From NCBI GenBank assembly GCA_036924285.1, contig JAYKYS010000002.1, positions 4,464,001 through 4,528,000 on the forward strand: 64,000 nt of DNA, in the 5' to 3' direction. The translations under genes and the position numbers were made by a program. The notes beneath the pieces were generated by a model. The model did not search any database. It saw only the letters and a list, made by a program, of their open reading frames with translations, and was not told the DNA's origin. The stretch comes from Asterella californica (Eukaryota; Streptophyta; Marchantiopsida; Marchantiales; Aytoniaceae). Positions 43,228 through 55,329 of the stretch are shown here, piece by piece. Within the stretch, counting starts at the first letter, position 1; every line of letters starts with the position of its first letter.

Positions 43228-45889
43228 CATTCTATATCAAGTTTCACTACAACGATCGCGGTCACTTTCGAGAAGGTTCGTTGTCTATTTTGGAGAAGAG
43301 TTCATGAGGAGGGTGATGGACATGCCTACTCCGATGATCCTGACTATCATCACGAACAGAGAGAACTAGGACTTGATTATGTACATCTTATTTTGATGGA
43401 TGAATGGACTTGAACTCTCCAACCAATGTTCATTTCAACATCTAGATTGATATCCAATGCCATTGCTGATGAAAGATCGATCATCATGCGTGAATAGCGT
43501 AGAACTTTGATGAGGAATACTGCAAGTGATGGCTTCCTCATTTCTTTTTGTTGTATCTTTCATTGTAGATCGATTCAATATTATTATCTTGACTTTGTAT
43601 TGAATCTCGTGTATTTTCGTGTCATTATTATCTATCGTCCGACGATGAGCTTATCTTGTATTAGTTGAGGTCCAAAGTTTTTTGGTTCAAGCTCTTGAGG
43701 ATGTGAGAGTGTTTTAGAGTGACAACTCAATCTATAGTGCCTTAAGGGATAAGACGATATCCAATCTTTTCTCTCAATGGTCCATTTTATCAATCATAAT
43801 CAACCACGTTCTATGGACAACTTTGGGGTTTCAGAGGTCTTGCGGGTCATTTGCGGAGTGTGAGATCTCGCTAGAAAGCTCTTGAGCAGAGCTACAATAA
43901 GGAGGGCAGGATTAATCAATTTGGAGTTTTGAGTGTGGATTTATGCTCATTCCAAATCAGGAGGATTGAATTAGTATCCCAAATCACATTTCTGAGTGCA
44001 TCAAGAGTTTGAGAGATGATCTTTTGATATTGTCAAGAGGATTGGATAGTTGACGTCATGTTGGTTGCACTAATGTGAATAAGTCATATGTTTGGATTGG
44101 GTTTGACCGTGAAATGGTCAGATTGAAGTTGTTGTAATAGTTGAGAGACAAAAATAAAGCCGTTTTGCTTGGATTCAAAGATTGAGTTGTTTCATGAGCA
44201 ATGGGTTGAATCTCTAAGTGAAAATCTCCAAGATTGAAGTGTGTCCTATCAGCTTACTACTTGTGAAATCTCAACTCTTTTGGTTAAGAAAAGGTTTTGG
44301 GGTCGTGGATGTTTAGCTACCGGGATTTATAAAGCTCATAGGTTAGTATAGACAAAGAGCTTGGTCCTTTCTGAGCAATTGGTTTGGGTTCTGAAGCTGA
44401 AATTTAAGAGGGTAGTAGTAAAGGGTCAGAGAGAATTTCGTGTGAAGTTTGAGGCTAGTTGGAAGTTCGAGCTGGGAGCAATAGATTGCCAAAGTTCAGA
44501 TTACAAGGTGACGAGTTTGAAGGAGAAGAGATCATCTTGGAAGTACTATTTTTGTCTTCGTTTGTCAAGTTGTCCTTGAAGATGTTCTCGCATTCTCTCG
44601 AGGGTATTTTCTTCCGGGTGCAATCTTCTCGTCTTGTTGTGGTTTGACGATGATAATCGGAACTTTTCTTGCTTTTTCCTTGCTCCAACTTGGTTATTGG
44701 TTGTCTGTCACATCCAAGTGATCTGTGCTCCTGCAAATGTTTGAGTCATCTTACCGACATGAGGCACATATAATTTCTTCAATTTCATCCTTCATCATTC
44801 TGTTACGGTTTTTGTCTAGTTGATGATTTCTTCTTGTAACTCATTAATGACTACCAGTGCCAAGATGTTCTTGGTCATTTCTCGTCCTTCTTGCTTAAAA
44901 AGAAAACTATGGTTAATCCAGGATAAACGTGATCTCCACATAGGGTCTACACATGCGTTCGGGTAGTAAGTTCATGTAGTTTCGTTTGAAGTTACCTCGG
45001 GATAGTTCCTCATGTGCCATTCTGTAAGAATCTCTCGTGAGTTATCTGGCATTGATTCTTCTTCTACTAAGCTGAAGATATATGCCGTCAATTTCTCATC
45101 TAGATATACCTTCTCATCTTCGCAATAGAATGCAAATGTTTTCGGATTGTAGCTGCTCGTGATTTGGAGTACTTTCGTACGGAAGAATTCAGTGGATTTT
45201 GATCATGAACATGGATCCAAACTATTCCGTCTATGCCTCGTATGTGTCGTCATCGTCCCATTCGTACTCCTTCTGGATTCCTGGGTTGATGAAGATTACA
45301 TGATTACCGATCGGTTTTTCTCCTATCGCATAACGAGGTAGATGTTTGGGAGTTCTATCATGATGTTTGTCTTTGCGCATTTTGATGTCACATTTTGCTT
45401 CCATGTTCACACCATTGATTCTTGCATCTTAACTCTCAATTCGAATTGCTCGAATTGTCTATTTTCCCACTAGAAACTTCTTCGCACTCTTGCTTTGGAG
45501 TTTGCTCGTTCATGAGTTCATTCTCCTCGAAGGTTTACAAAAGATTTAGTGTTTTCTTCAAGTATTTTTCCTTAATAGTCCGTGTCGTCTTTGCTTTTTT
45601 GGTTGTGATTTCTCTTGCCAAGTGTCCGTTAGTGATAGGATCCTTTTGAATTACTCCACACGCTCTAATATCGTTGTCGAATTGTCACTTCTTGATTCGT
45701 TGGTGTGTTTTTGTACTTGTCGTTAATTGAATAGACCACACGTGAATATCCGGATCTTCTTCATATCGTCATCCGAGTTGTCTTCCAAGTTGTTTTCTAA
45801 ATCTCCTTCCGGATCCCTATTGCTTGTATCATTGGTTTTCTGGATTAGGTCTTCAACTTGTCGGATGATTCTATCTCTAGGTTTACAAA
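43228..45889. other. Unrecognised region, possibly gypsy remains on the minus strand
   Basis: No clear gene. On the minus strand short stretches look coding (for example KVYLDEKLTAYIFSLVEEE and LTEWHMRNYPEV near 45000-45110) and would lie downstream of the integrase remnant. The many plus-strand open frames (45159, 45422, 45727) are hydrophobic and look like antisense of these. I assign no function. Confidence 0.35.
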
Positions 45890-46500
45890 GAAAGGTCATA
45901 ATTATTTCTGTTTACAACCTTCATATCACTTTCATCCGGGGTGGCGATTACGGTGTGTCGTTCTTGAGTATTTGATAGATAATATAAGGGCCTTCTCATT
46001 TGTATTTCAGCTTTCTTCTTTGTTTATCTTACTCGTCTGAGCGCACCATAATATTGAATCATCCTCCTCAAATTCATAAAGCTTTCTGTTGTTATTGATC
46101 CAATTCCTCCTAACTTCCTTCTGATGGTATTGTCATTTGAGTCCTTTTTCTCTTTCTTCTTCTAGTTGTAGTAGTTTTCCCAATCGTTGTTGTAATATCT
46201 TCTCCAGATTTAGGTCGTATTCAGTTGCTATCCGGATACTTGGGACTATATATTACATTGGTACTAATGCTTCAACTCCGTATACTATCCAGAATATTGT
46301 GTGTCTTGTGGAAGTTTTATGTGCCATTCTCATTGCCTACAAAACATATGGTAAGATACATCCCAAGAGGATGGATTTCTTTCCACATGTTTTCTTAGGA
46401 TTGTTATGAGTACATTGTTTTAGATTCTGTTACATCAGAATAGTAATCATCAGTACTTGTCCGTTACATTGCGGATGATACGGAGTGGTTTGTCATTTCT
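45890..46500 (-). pseudogene. Gypsy integrase C-terminal remnant
   Basis: Minus strand from 46485: TTPYHPQCNGQV (the region of the catalytic Glu; Glu is replaced because the E of QVE has changed), QNLKQC, KKTCGKKSILLGCILPYVL, a stop where W is usual (LW-A), then IFWIVYGVEALVPM, IVPSIRIATEYDL and RLGKLLQLEEEREKGLK. This is the standard Ty3/gypsy order. Shifted frames continue to GPYI and NDTP near 45930. Several stops are W or Q to stop. It differs from the integrases of G1/G3 and C1, so a third gypsy lineage is present. Confidence 0.8.
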
Positions 46501-47047
46501 TCTGTGGCTTCATCAAGAAGCATAGAGTTAGGATTTTTCTCAATCCGAGGAAGATCTAGTGTGGTCTCGGTTTTGGTCAAGGCAATAAAAATTTTGGAGG
46601 CTTGTCCTCCTTCTCTCTAAAAATAAAAAAAACAAAAAGAATATTCATTTCTGTTAAACCCTCGCTCCTGATACTTAAAGTCTGGATTACCCAAACCCTT
46701 CATTTTTTGACGTGCGCGGACGTGAAAGAAGGAACTCTGGATTACCCAGAGCAAATTGTGCTGTTTCATAAAGTTTGATTTACCTCTGTTTTTTACGTGG
46801 TAGGCAGCTTCGGAAAGTGACTGGAAAACGTTATATTTTTGTCAAAAAGAATTCATCTAGGCATTATCAGAAACCAGTTTGTTAAATTTCAGGCTTTTCC
46901 GTGTTCCAGATTCCAACGAAGGATTTTGAATTTAAACAAAAACTTTGAGGAAAATATTCTGATCAAGACCCTTTTATTCTAATAAGAGGAGTTTAAGAGA
47001 CTAGCTTTGCGTCTTCACTGCTAACAATGTTCGCTTTTGTCGCGTGT

Positions 47048-47089
47048 GATTTGATAGTCACTCTCATGATTGAGAATGACTATCAAATC
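47048..47089. repeat. Near-perfect 42-bp inverted repeat
   Basis: GATTTGATAGTCACTCTCATG and its mirror ATTGAGAATGACTATCAAATC pair at all but a single G-T type position per arm. There is almost no loop, so it would form a cruciform. Confidence 0.85.
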
Positions 47090-48225
47090 AAACAGTATTT
47101 TGATTTCGTTGTGTCCTGAGAGTTCTACATCTCTTACGCACTCTTGCTTATCTCTGTCATCAAATTTAGCTTGGATACTGGATAGGAAACTCCAAAAAGA
47201 TGGACCAGTAGCATGAGATCATCAACGTGGGAGTCGTCTGTAACCTCCTTGTTTCATTCTCTCCATTTTTTCGCAAGCACCTTATCATGAGATCCTTGAT
47301 CACTCCTAAACCTCAGCAAATTCGAAGGGTTTAAGACTCAAATTCAAAGGTATTATCAACCACCGAAACCTGCTTATCTGCGGTTGGAAAGGGTGGTTCC
47401 ACGAACTTCAGATAATAACGCAAGAATTAAACCGTCAACTGTTTACAAACTCATGCAGGTCTGAAAAATAACGGTTATGACATGTTTGTACTGCAGAGTC
47501 GAGTTCTTACAAGAATAAAATGAATATACTTTAGTAGTAATCAGTCATCTTACTATCAATGAGATAAAGAAAAAGTATAATCAGACCAATCAATCACTTT
47601 ATACTTAATGGGATGTTATCTACTGTTATATCATTGTACTCTTAGCTATCACATTCTCTCTGTATATTTAGTGGATTGTCAAGTGAATCTGTTGTTTATA
47701 TTTGTGATTTGTAATAAATTCTTTGTTAATATCTATTATATTATGTGTTTGAGTGTCTTCTTGATTGGAATCTTAATGATACGTGTACAAGTCCGTTGAT
47801 TTTATAGATTTATCCATGTATTCACTAAATCTAGGCTAGTCCAACTCTCGTGAAAAATTAAAGTTGATGTTTTTTACAATTCAGAGTTCAAGATAACACA
47901 TTTGGAAGTGAAGATTTGAACAATTCTTATTTTTTTTATGATGTTAGAGGTGCGAGAGTTAGTTTGCTATTCAATATAGAAAAAGGAGACTCGGCCAGCC
48001 CCGCTATCTGAACTCGGAAAGTTCAGATAGACTATTCAAGAAGACTAGTTGGACAACTGGATATCAAATTTTGGACTACAAATAGATATTAGATATTATA
48101 GATTTAATAATATAATAATATTTTTTATATGTTAGAAAATCATATAAATTAATATTAGGTTTTCTAAAACATTAATAACATAAGGTATAATTCAGAATTT
48201 TGTTAAGAGAAAAATTTGAATATCT

Positions 48226-48247
48226 TATTATGTAATATTACATAATA
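48226..48247. repeat. 22-bp perfect palindrome
   Basis: Each half is TATTATGTAAT or its complement. It lies in an AT-rich block. Confidence 0.8.
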
Positions 48248-48328
48248 TTCTACATAACACAATAAATCATTCAAAATTATATTTTATGTTTGAGAACAAT
48301 ATTATGGATTAAAAAATATTCTAAGCAT

Positions 48329-48353
48329 ACAGTAGTATTAATAATACTACTGT
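48329..48353. repeat. 11-bp-arm hairpin
   Basis: ACAGTAGTATT, loop AAT, AATACTACTGT: perfect arms in an AT-rich block. Confidence 0.8.
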
Positions 48354-48954
48354 AACATATATTAGTCAAGATTTCAAATTTAATTAATAGTTTATCATTG
48401 AATTGTACGAGGTCTTGCACATTTTGTACTAAAAAGAACAAAATAAAAATATATTACTAAGTAAATGAGCTTCTTGCAGATAGAATAAAATTCATGATTT
48501 CACGAAACAAGAATGAGAATACTTCAAACAAAATAAGAATTTTATCCTTGCACTTAATCTAATAAATAATAATATCTGAAGTTAGAGCTATTTTGAAAGT
48601 ATTTGTTAGTTTTCTCGCAACAAATAAAAGACTTGATCTTATCTCCGCTAGTCATGCGTTTAATATCCATGCAAACTGAATTTTGTTATTAAAACATTCA
48701 TTCACAATCAGACTTAGACTCACATACAGCTCACAACTCGTGCTATTCATATCTTACTCTGATTTCAGAATGATGTAGCTATCATCGAATTAAAAGTCAT
48801 ATAAAAGTCTTGCTTCAGTTCTCTAAAACAAGAAAATAAAATACGATGTCTTCCAAAAGAGTCTAAGATCATGTTAAACCCGAAAACTTATACTTCTCTA
48901 AATTGACATCGACTCATACCCCTACTTCTCTAAGAGCCTCTAGAAACTTCAGTA

Positions 48955-49398
48955 CTATTTCTCGCACGCTAGTTGAATCTTTATTTTTTCTGCAGTTGCT
49001 TTCGCTCTCGACTGCCAACCATAGACACATGCATTAGCATCAATCCGACATTCTCCTTCCAAATAAGAATTCAGATCTTTTTTCTGCTTCTTATTTTTGT
49101 TGGTGCAGTTGGTGTATCTCTCCATAAGAGAAGCATATGTTGTACTGCGCACCGATTGTCACTATTCCACTTGTATCTTGTTGAAATGTGGTGATCCGTT
49201 CTCACGACTGACATTTGTAAGAGCTTTCGCTGACCAAACACAGTGTTGTATCTCAAAATCATCCGAATGACGAATTATTAACATCATTCTAGGTTTGATG
49301 TCATTGAGAGGAACAAACCATTGACGTTTTTTATCTCTTGGATTACAGATAAAGATCTCACTTCTGCTTATCCGCTCCCCTTCAACTTGTTTTGCCAA
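48955..49398 (-). pseudogene. Unrecognised minus-strand coding remnant
   Basis: On the minus strand, 49398-49162 reads EGERISRSEIFICNPRDKK, QWFVPLNDIKPRMMLII and FEIQHCVWSAKALTNVS, with ordinary protein composition. It shifts frame at about 49185 into KWNSDNRCAVQHMLLLWRD and again into ECRIDANACVYGWQSRAKA. The three pieces together could be a decayed gene or gene fragment. No family is recognised. Confidence 0.35.
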
Positions 49399-49539
49399 GG
49401 TGTTATCTTGTTGAGTAGACTCTTGTAGTCCTGCCGTAGATGATTATATCACGTACCACTGTTCGTACGAGGTCAAAAACCTCTTCAAGTGTCTCTTGTG
49501 TCATGGTTTCTCATCCCATTTTGATCAAGGTAGCAATTC

Positions 49540-50065
49540 TTCTCCCATCGACTCTACGACTTTAAGTTCTTTCGACTGGTTTTTCCACGAGAGCAACGAG
49601 GAGGATGCGATGGCGGAGACGGGGGAGGAGGGGGAGAAGGTGTAGAGAGTCCGGGTTAGAGGGACCTCGTAATTAGGAGAGTAATTAGGAGAGGGGGCTT
49701 TTGGCCGTTGAGAAAGCGTGATTAGGGGCACCTTGACAGTTAGGGTTGAGGTTTTCTTGGAGTGCGGGACACTGTTCGAAGGGGATAGGCGTGTCGGAAC
49801 GAGCCATGGTGTCCTTACAGAGTGGCTCTTCCTTCGAGGGAGAGGGCGGGGGACGGTCCGAGTAGGAGGAAAGAGCGAAAAAAGGAAGTGAAGAAGTGGT
49901 GAAGTTCGGAGCGATTAGGGAAGAGCATCCAGACTTGGAAAACGAGCTAGAGAAAAAAAGAGAAGGAGAGATTCTCTCAACCTGATCGACTCTAGAAGAG
50001 CAGGAAATCCCGACAGAAGTAAAACAACGGTAGAGGACATTCACCACACGAGAAAGAAACGAAAT
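49540..50065 (+). promoter_or_regulatory. 5' untranslated/promoter region of the LINE
   Basis: Purine-rich with GGAGGAG and GGGGGAGGAGGGGG runs. No plus-strand gene. Long minus-strand frames here are by-products of purine richness. As in other LINEs the internal promoter should lie here; no specific box is identified. The 5' boundary is approximate. Confidence 0.5.
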
Positions 50066-52207
50066 ATGGATGGTGAAGGATCGCCAGAAACAGGGGGTAG
50101 GCACGAGGAAGGGAGAGAACGGGAGGAGAGAGAAGAGGTGGAGAAGGGAGAACAATCTCTGAAGGAACAGGTAGGGGAGATCAGACAGGAAAAAGGAGAG
50201 AGATGTCGAACACCCGAGGCAACTTCGGACGGGCAGGACGGTGGGAGAGGACTCAACGCAGGCTGCGTGTGCCGAAGAGGAGATGGAGTTGGCCTTCCCA
50301 GAGCTGGAGAGGAAATGCAAGCACTGGATTCTCTCGATTTGCAGGTACCGCAGGTCTCGGTGCAGGTGGTCGAAGAAGGTAGTCCTTGCGCCCCTGCTCA
50401 GGCAAAGGCAGTGTCAGAAGAAGAGAAACCAGTAGGGAACAGCTGGTCTAAACCCTTAAAAATACTGGTGGAGTAGTGGTCAATCTGGACCGGAACCTGG
50501 TAGCAAGCAGGTTGTCGATGCTGAAGACGACGGCGGTGGTCTTGTCAACGGTGGACTGTAGCCCGTCAAGGGACGCCTTCGAGGCCTGGGCCTCAAGAAG
50601 ACTGACGCACGGGCTACGAGTACAGATAATCCAACTGCGAATGTTGAGTCGGAAAAACTTCCTGGTGGTGTTAGCCTCGGTGGAGCAGAAGGAGGCTGTA
50701 CTGAAAGAGGCGCCCCTCTTCTGCAATGGAAGGATAGTCCTGGCAGCACCGTGGTCCCCAGGCTTCAAGACACAATCAGAAAACTCCAAAGCAGTCGCAG
50801 TGTGGGTAGACCTCCCGCTGGTGGACCCAAATTTCGAAAAGGTGCAGATGATATGTTGGCTGCTATCGGTCCGATTCTTTACAAGGCCACACTGAAAACG
50901 ACGAATGCCTATCCGCATATTCGTGGACTGCGTACTGATGGATCCTGACCAAGAGCCGAAAGATCACCTACAGATTAAGCTGGGGGTGGGGGAGGCGATC
51001 ATACAGCTTATTGTATACCAATCCTTTCCGGACACCTGCTTTGCGTGTAAAAAGAGAGGCCACTATGCAAGAGAATGCCCTGACAACGCCAAGAGAGGGG
51101 TAGGGGAAACTCAGGAGAAAAGTAATGGCTCGAACGTAATGGTATCCACGCCAGCTTCCTGCCCTACGTCTGCGGAAGCTTCCGGAAAAAAGGGTGGAAA
51201 TGAGGAGGGGTACATCCAAGTTCTGAGGAAAAAATGGACTAGGAGAACCAGCAAGTGGGTGGAAGTGAAGAAATCGAGAACCGATATAGTGTGCTGGAGG
51301 CGAAGGAAGCCACGAGAGAAGCAAAAGAGAAGGAGGTGGAAGGGAGAGGCGAGATTGAGAGGAATGGCAAACAGAAAGGAGCACAGACCGGCAGTGGAGA
51401 TCAGAATGGCCACGAAAGCTATGGATATCAGAATGGCCACGATAGCAGGGATGAAGGGCTCAGACGAGAATCCCCCTCCCCCTAGTTAGCGATGCGGTTA
51501 CCCAAGAGTGCCCCAAGGGTCAACTGAATGGTAAGGAAAATAAGAGGACTCTCCCTGATCTAAACGCAGTTGCGAGGATCGAACTTCGTACTGAGTCAGG
51601 GAAAAGGGAGAAAGAAGAGGAGCCGAAGAGCGAGACGAGACCAGGAAGCTCACATGAGGAGTCAGAAGAGGATATGAACCAGACAGCGAAGGGCGACAAG
51701 GACGATCCAAAAGGAAAGGGAAAGGACGAAAGGGAAAACAAAAGAGAGGGTGACAGGGAAGAGACAAACGAGGAACGAGGTGTCAGGGGGGAGTGTCAAC
51801 GAGGAAGAGAGGAACAACAGAAGGCAGAAGACAAGGGGAACAGAAAGGAGACATCAAGCGCATCAGCCAAGGACAATGAGAACGATGAGAAGATGCAAGG
51901 CAATGAGGAGGTGAGGGAACGGCGTACGGGAATCTGGGAGGACAAGGATGAGGAGCGAGGAGAGCTACCTAGAGACAAAGATCCGGACCCGTCATGGGAG
52001 AATGATACGGAAGTGGGTATGGATGACGGAACGGAGGAAAGGGAGAGTGGAGGTGGACAGTGGGAAGAAGGTCCTGAACAGTGGGGGGCCCCTGTAGGTA
52101 GTGTCAGCCTCCCGACCTCCCCTCTTAGGCACATGGAACGAGATGTACTGCAGGAGCTGGACCCGAACGTGGTGGCGGGCAGAAGAGGTGCGAGGGAAAA
52201 AACATAA
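50066..52207 (+). pseudogene. LINE ORF1 (RNA-binding, CCHC)
   Basis: ATG 50066 starts an acidic Glu/Arg-rich leader (50066-50476, ending at a TAG). The next segment (50476-50895) has the LINE ORF1 core fold: RVQIIQLRMLSRKNFLVV, VEQKEAVLKEAPLFCNGR, IVLAAPWSPGF and VAVWVDLPLVDP. After a frameshift, GEAIIQLIVYQSFPDTC leads to one zinc knuckle CFACKKRGHYAREC (C-x2-C-x4-H-x4-C) at 51040-51080. The rest to 52207 is a very charged Glu/Lys/Arg/Gly tail with one more frame change. ORF1 binds LINE RNA to form the transposition particle. Confidence 0.85.
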
Positions 52208-52348
52208 CTGAAAAACATCGACACTCTGATGAGGCCCTCGGGACGCGGCGTAGGTAAGGCAACATCAGGCAAAGGGAAAATGACGAAGAAAGGAGCAGCG
52301 GCGTTCTCAAGAAGTCTCCTGACTGATCTATCCACAACCAAGTAAGGA

Positions 52349-53458
52349 TTGACTGAGAAGAAGAGAAGACTGCGTGTGAGAAACCCCAAAGTAAGTAGAG
52401 TTATGCAGAACAACCTCAAAATAGCTACGTGGAATGTTAGGGGCTTAGGGGACCCGCATCGCATTATCATTATCCGGAGGTGGCTGGGGAGCGAAGGACG
52501 GCCTGCAGACATCATCGCCCTCCAAGAGCTGAAAACAGAGGAACAAAAACTCGAATACAATTTGAAGCAATTAATGCCAACAGGGAATAGAATTGTAGAC
52601 TACACAGAAGGGGGTAGAGGCGGAGCCGCCTTTCTAATAAGGGAGCATATCCCGGTGGAGGAGCAGGGAGTAAGGGACGACGGTTCCGTGGCTTGGTGCG
52701 TTATCAACTCGGTGATTGGAAGGGTGGGAGTAGCTTCGGTATATGCTCCAAACAGAAGAGAAGAGAGGAGACAACTGTAGGAGTGGCTGACGGCATTCAC
52801 TAAGGACGAAAACTAGATTGTACTAGGCGACTGGAACATGGTAGAATTACCTGATGATAGCTTCGGACCCTCCCCACTAATGCATGGGAGTGAGCTCAGG
52901 TTGTGGAGGAATACCCTCCTGCGTGCCGACTTGGTGGACGCACTATTCTGCACGCAGAGTAGAGAGGGCCATGTCTTCACGAGGCAGGTTAGAACAGGAG
53001 GTAGATACGATCAGGCACGTCTCGACAGATGCTATCTTAACAACAGCGCCGATTGGTGTGCTAGGGTGACCAAGATTAAACACGACGGGCGGCAGACGTT
53101 GTCGGACCACATTCCTGTCACCGTTAGCGTGTTGTTGAAGGAAGAAGAGCCTCAAGGGGTTGCTAAAAGGTCCACTTACTTCAAAATGGATGAGAAGATG
53201 TTGGATAGGCCAAGAGTCAAGGCGAGAGTGGAAACCATCTGGAGAGATCTGAAGAGGGTTGACGTGGACCCTCGGGTGAGGTGGGCTGTGGGGTGGTCCA
53301 GGGTTAGGCAGATACTGATGAAGGAGAAAAGGAAGGCGAGTACGAAGTCTTCTCCGAAGGAGGGCCTGGAAGCCGAACTACAAAGGCTAAGAATACAAGT
53401 AGCGGGTGACACTCAGAGGAGCTTCTGGTGGAGCTGCAGACGGCAGAAGGGAACTTAA
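52349..53458 (+). pseudogene. LINE ORF2 endonuclease domain
   Basis: Apurinic-type endonuclease that nicks target DNA. In order: LKIATWNVRGLG (Asn), IIALQELK (Glu), ASVYAPN (Tyr), VLGDWNMV (Asp and Asn), YDQARLDRCY and TLSDHIPV (Asp-His). All catalytic residues seen in the family are present. Two in-frame TAG codons fall at 52778 (after RRQL) and about 52816 (in DEN-stop-IVLGDWN), the second where Trp is usual. Frame is otherwise unbroken to a TAA at 53456 caused by an indel. Confidence 0.9.
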
Positions 53459-55329
53459 GAAGAAGGGAGCACCAGGAGGCCGCGCTATGGAGGAAAAGAA
53501 GTAGGATAAGATGACTAAAGGAAGGGGAGGCTCCCTCGCTGTATTTCTTTGCTCAGCTGAAAGCTAAGCACAGTCAAGAATCTATGAAGGCGGTGTCCTT
53601 AGAGGATGGGCAGATTACAGAGGAGCACGATAAGATCCTAGGGAGGGTACACCAATTCTACTCCGAGCTGTTCCAGGAAGACAAAGAAGTGACTAGCAAC
53701 CAAGACAAAAGAAAGGAGGTGATGGGACTTACCGAGAAGTGGGTCACAGAAGTTGAGAACGAGTACTTGGTGGAGTCCCCCACGCGGGAGGAACTGGAAT
53801 TCCTAGTCATGAGCTTCCTCAAAGAGAAATCTCCAAGGATCGACGGCGTCACGTACGAGATGCTTCAAGTGTGCTGGCCGTTCATAAAGGAGGATGTTGG
53901 GCGATGGTTAAAAAATTCTGGGAGACGGGACGATAGACGATAAGATCCTGCAAGGTGTGATAAAACTGATTCTGAAAGGGGGGCCTAAACATGAGTTAGG
54001 GAACTGACGTATCTCCTTGCTTACAGCTACCTACAAGATCTTAAGTAAGCTACTAGCAGAGAGACTTAAACCAGTGATAGGCAATGTGGTGGACGCACAA
54101 CAGACTGGATTTATAAAGAGGAGAGACATTTACGACAACATCTTGAGCTTCAAACTGGGGCAGGAACTGGCGGAGGCTAAGAAATGGCCGACTCTCTTTC
54201 TTAAGCTGGATTTTATGAAGGTGTACGATCGGGTTTCGCAAGAGTACCTCTGGGAGACGATGAGCCACATGAAGTTCGACCCACACTTCATCCGCCTGGT
54301 CCGGGGCCTAGCAGTGGGAGGTCAATTGAAGGTGCACATCAATGGGGGCTTCATGGAAGAGATTGCTCTAGGCAAGGGTGTCAGGCAAGGGTGCCCAATG
54401 GCTCATTTCCTCTTTGCGATCGCGACTCAGTCTCTGATGAATATGTTGAAGCAGACGAGAGCACGAGGAGAAATAGAAGGCATCAGCACAGGAGGGAGAC
54501 AATCTTTACTACGACAGGGGCCTGATGATTGAAGGGACGGAGGACTGCTTCCCGGTCACTAAAGAGGTGATACGCAAGTACGAGGCTATCTCCGGGACCG
54601 CTCTGAACCTAGAGAAATCTGTGGTTATCCCGATGGGGATGGAAGTAATACTTGACTGGCTGGAGACATCGGGTTGCATCATCGCGAAGAAAGGACAAAT
54701 GATTAAATACCTCGGGGTCTGGATAGGAAAAGGGCTGGCGGAATCACAGGTGGTGGAGGCGATCGTGGACAGGCTCCAAAAACAGCTCCAGCATTGGTCT
54801 AACAGGTTACTCTCGTGGCCGAGCAGAGCGGTCCTTCTCTCCCATGTACTTCGGGCTATCTCCGCGTACCAGCTAGCAGGGGTTGACTGCTCGACTACGG
54901 GGTTCAAGAAGATGGAGGAAGTATGCAGGACTTTTCTATGGGGAAGGCAAGAATATAATACCTATGGTGGCGTCGGACGCCCTTGCCAGACCAAAAGAGG
55001 AGGGTGGCCTGGGCATTACCCCCTTTAAGGTAGTCTCTCAAGCGATGAAACTGAAGTATATGGGTAAAATACTCGAGGAGGGAGGGCAAGAATGGGTTAG
55101 TATTGCGAGGTATGGCATCAAAGAGGCGATGGGCCAGGGCCGGCTCAGGCGGAAGATGACGGAATGGTCCCTTGAAGATTGTCTCCTGACGACGCCGGGG
55201 CTGCGGGTGAGAAACCTCCCTACGCTGGACGGCATGCTCAGAAGCTGGAAGGAGGTCCACCCCTGGCTGAACTTCGAGAGCAGGGGGGTCTCACTGCCAA
55301 GAGACCTTCCCGCTAAGCTGGTGACCTAG
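53459..55329 (+). pseudogene. LINE ORF2 reverse transcriptase domain
   Basis: It resumes with QEAALWRKRSRIR, stop, LKEGEAP (TGA 53512 where Trp is expected), then QFYSELFQ, KSPRIDGVTYEML, TATYKILSKLLAERLKPVI, QQTGFIKRRDIYDNIL, LKLDFMKVYDRV (first catalytic Asp) and GVRQGCPMAHFLFA. The Y/FADD active site that should follow is missing: the DNA passes from QSL to DRGLMIEGTED with a frame change near 54505-54530. The thumb (LGVWIGKG, LLSWPSRAVLLSHVL) and beyond (GGLGITPFKVVSQAMKLKY) are recognisable in two further frames. Confidence 0.9.

Larger units (their letters stand above)
46621..48950. other. AT-rich intergenic stretch with palindromes
   Basis: No supported gene. It contains a 42-bp near-perfect inverted repeat (47048-47089), a 22-bp palindrome (48226-48247) and an 11-bp-arm hairpin (48329-48353). 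The 48000-48400 part, very AT-rich with several palindromes, may be a small MITE-like insertion. Confidence 0.5.

Noticed and set aside
49685..50320. 211-codon minus-strand Ser/Leu/Phe-rich frame
   Set aside because: It is antisense to the LINE 5' region and ORF1, whose purine-rich coding strand removes stops from the opposite strand.
51796..52560. 254-codon minus-strand frame
   Set aside because: Antisense to the Glu/Lys-rich ORF1 tail and the start of ORF2; Ser/Leu/Pro composition is a by-product.
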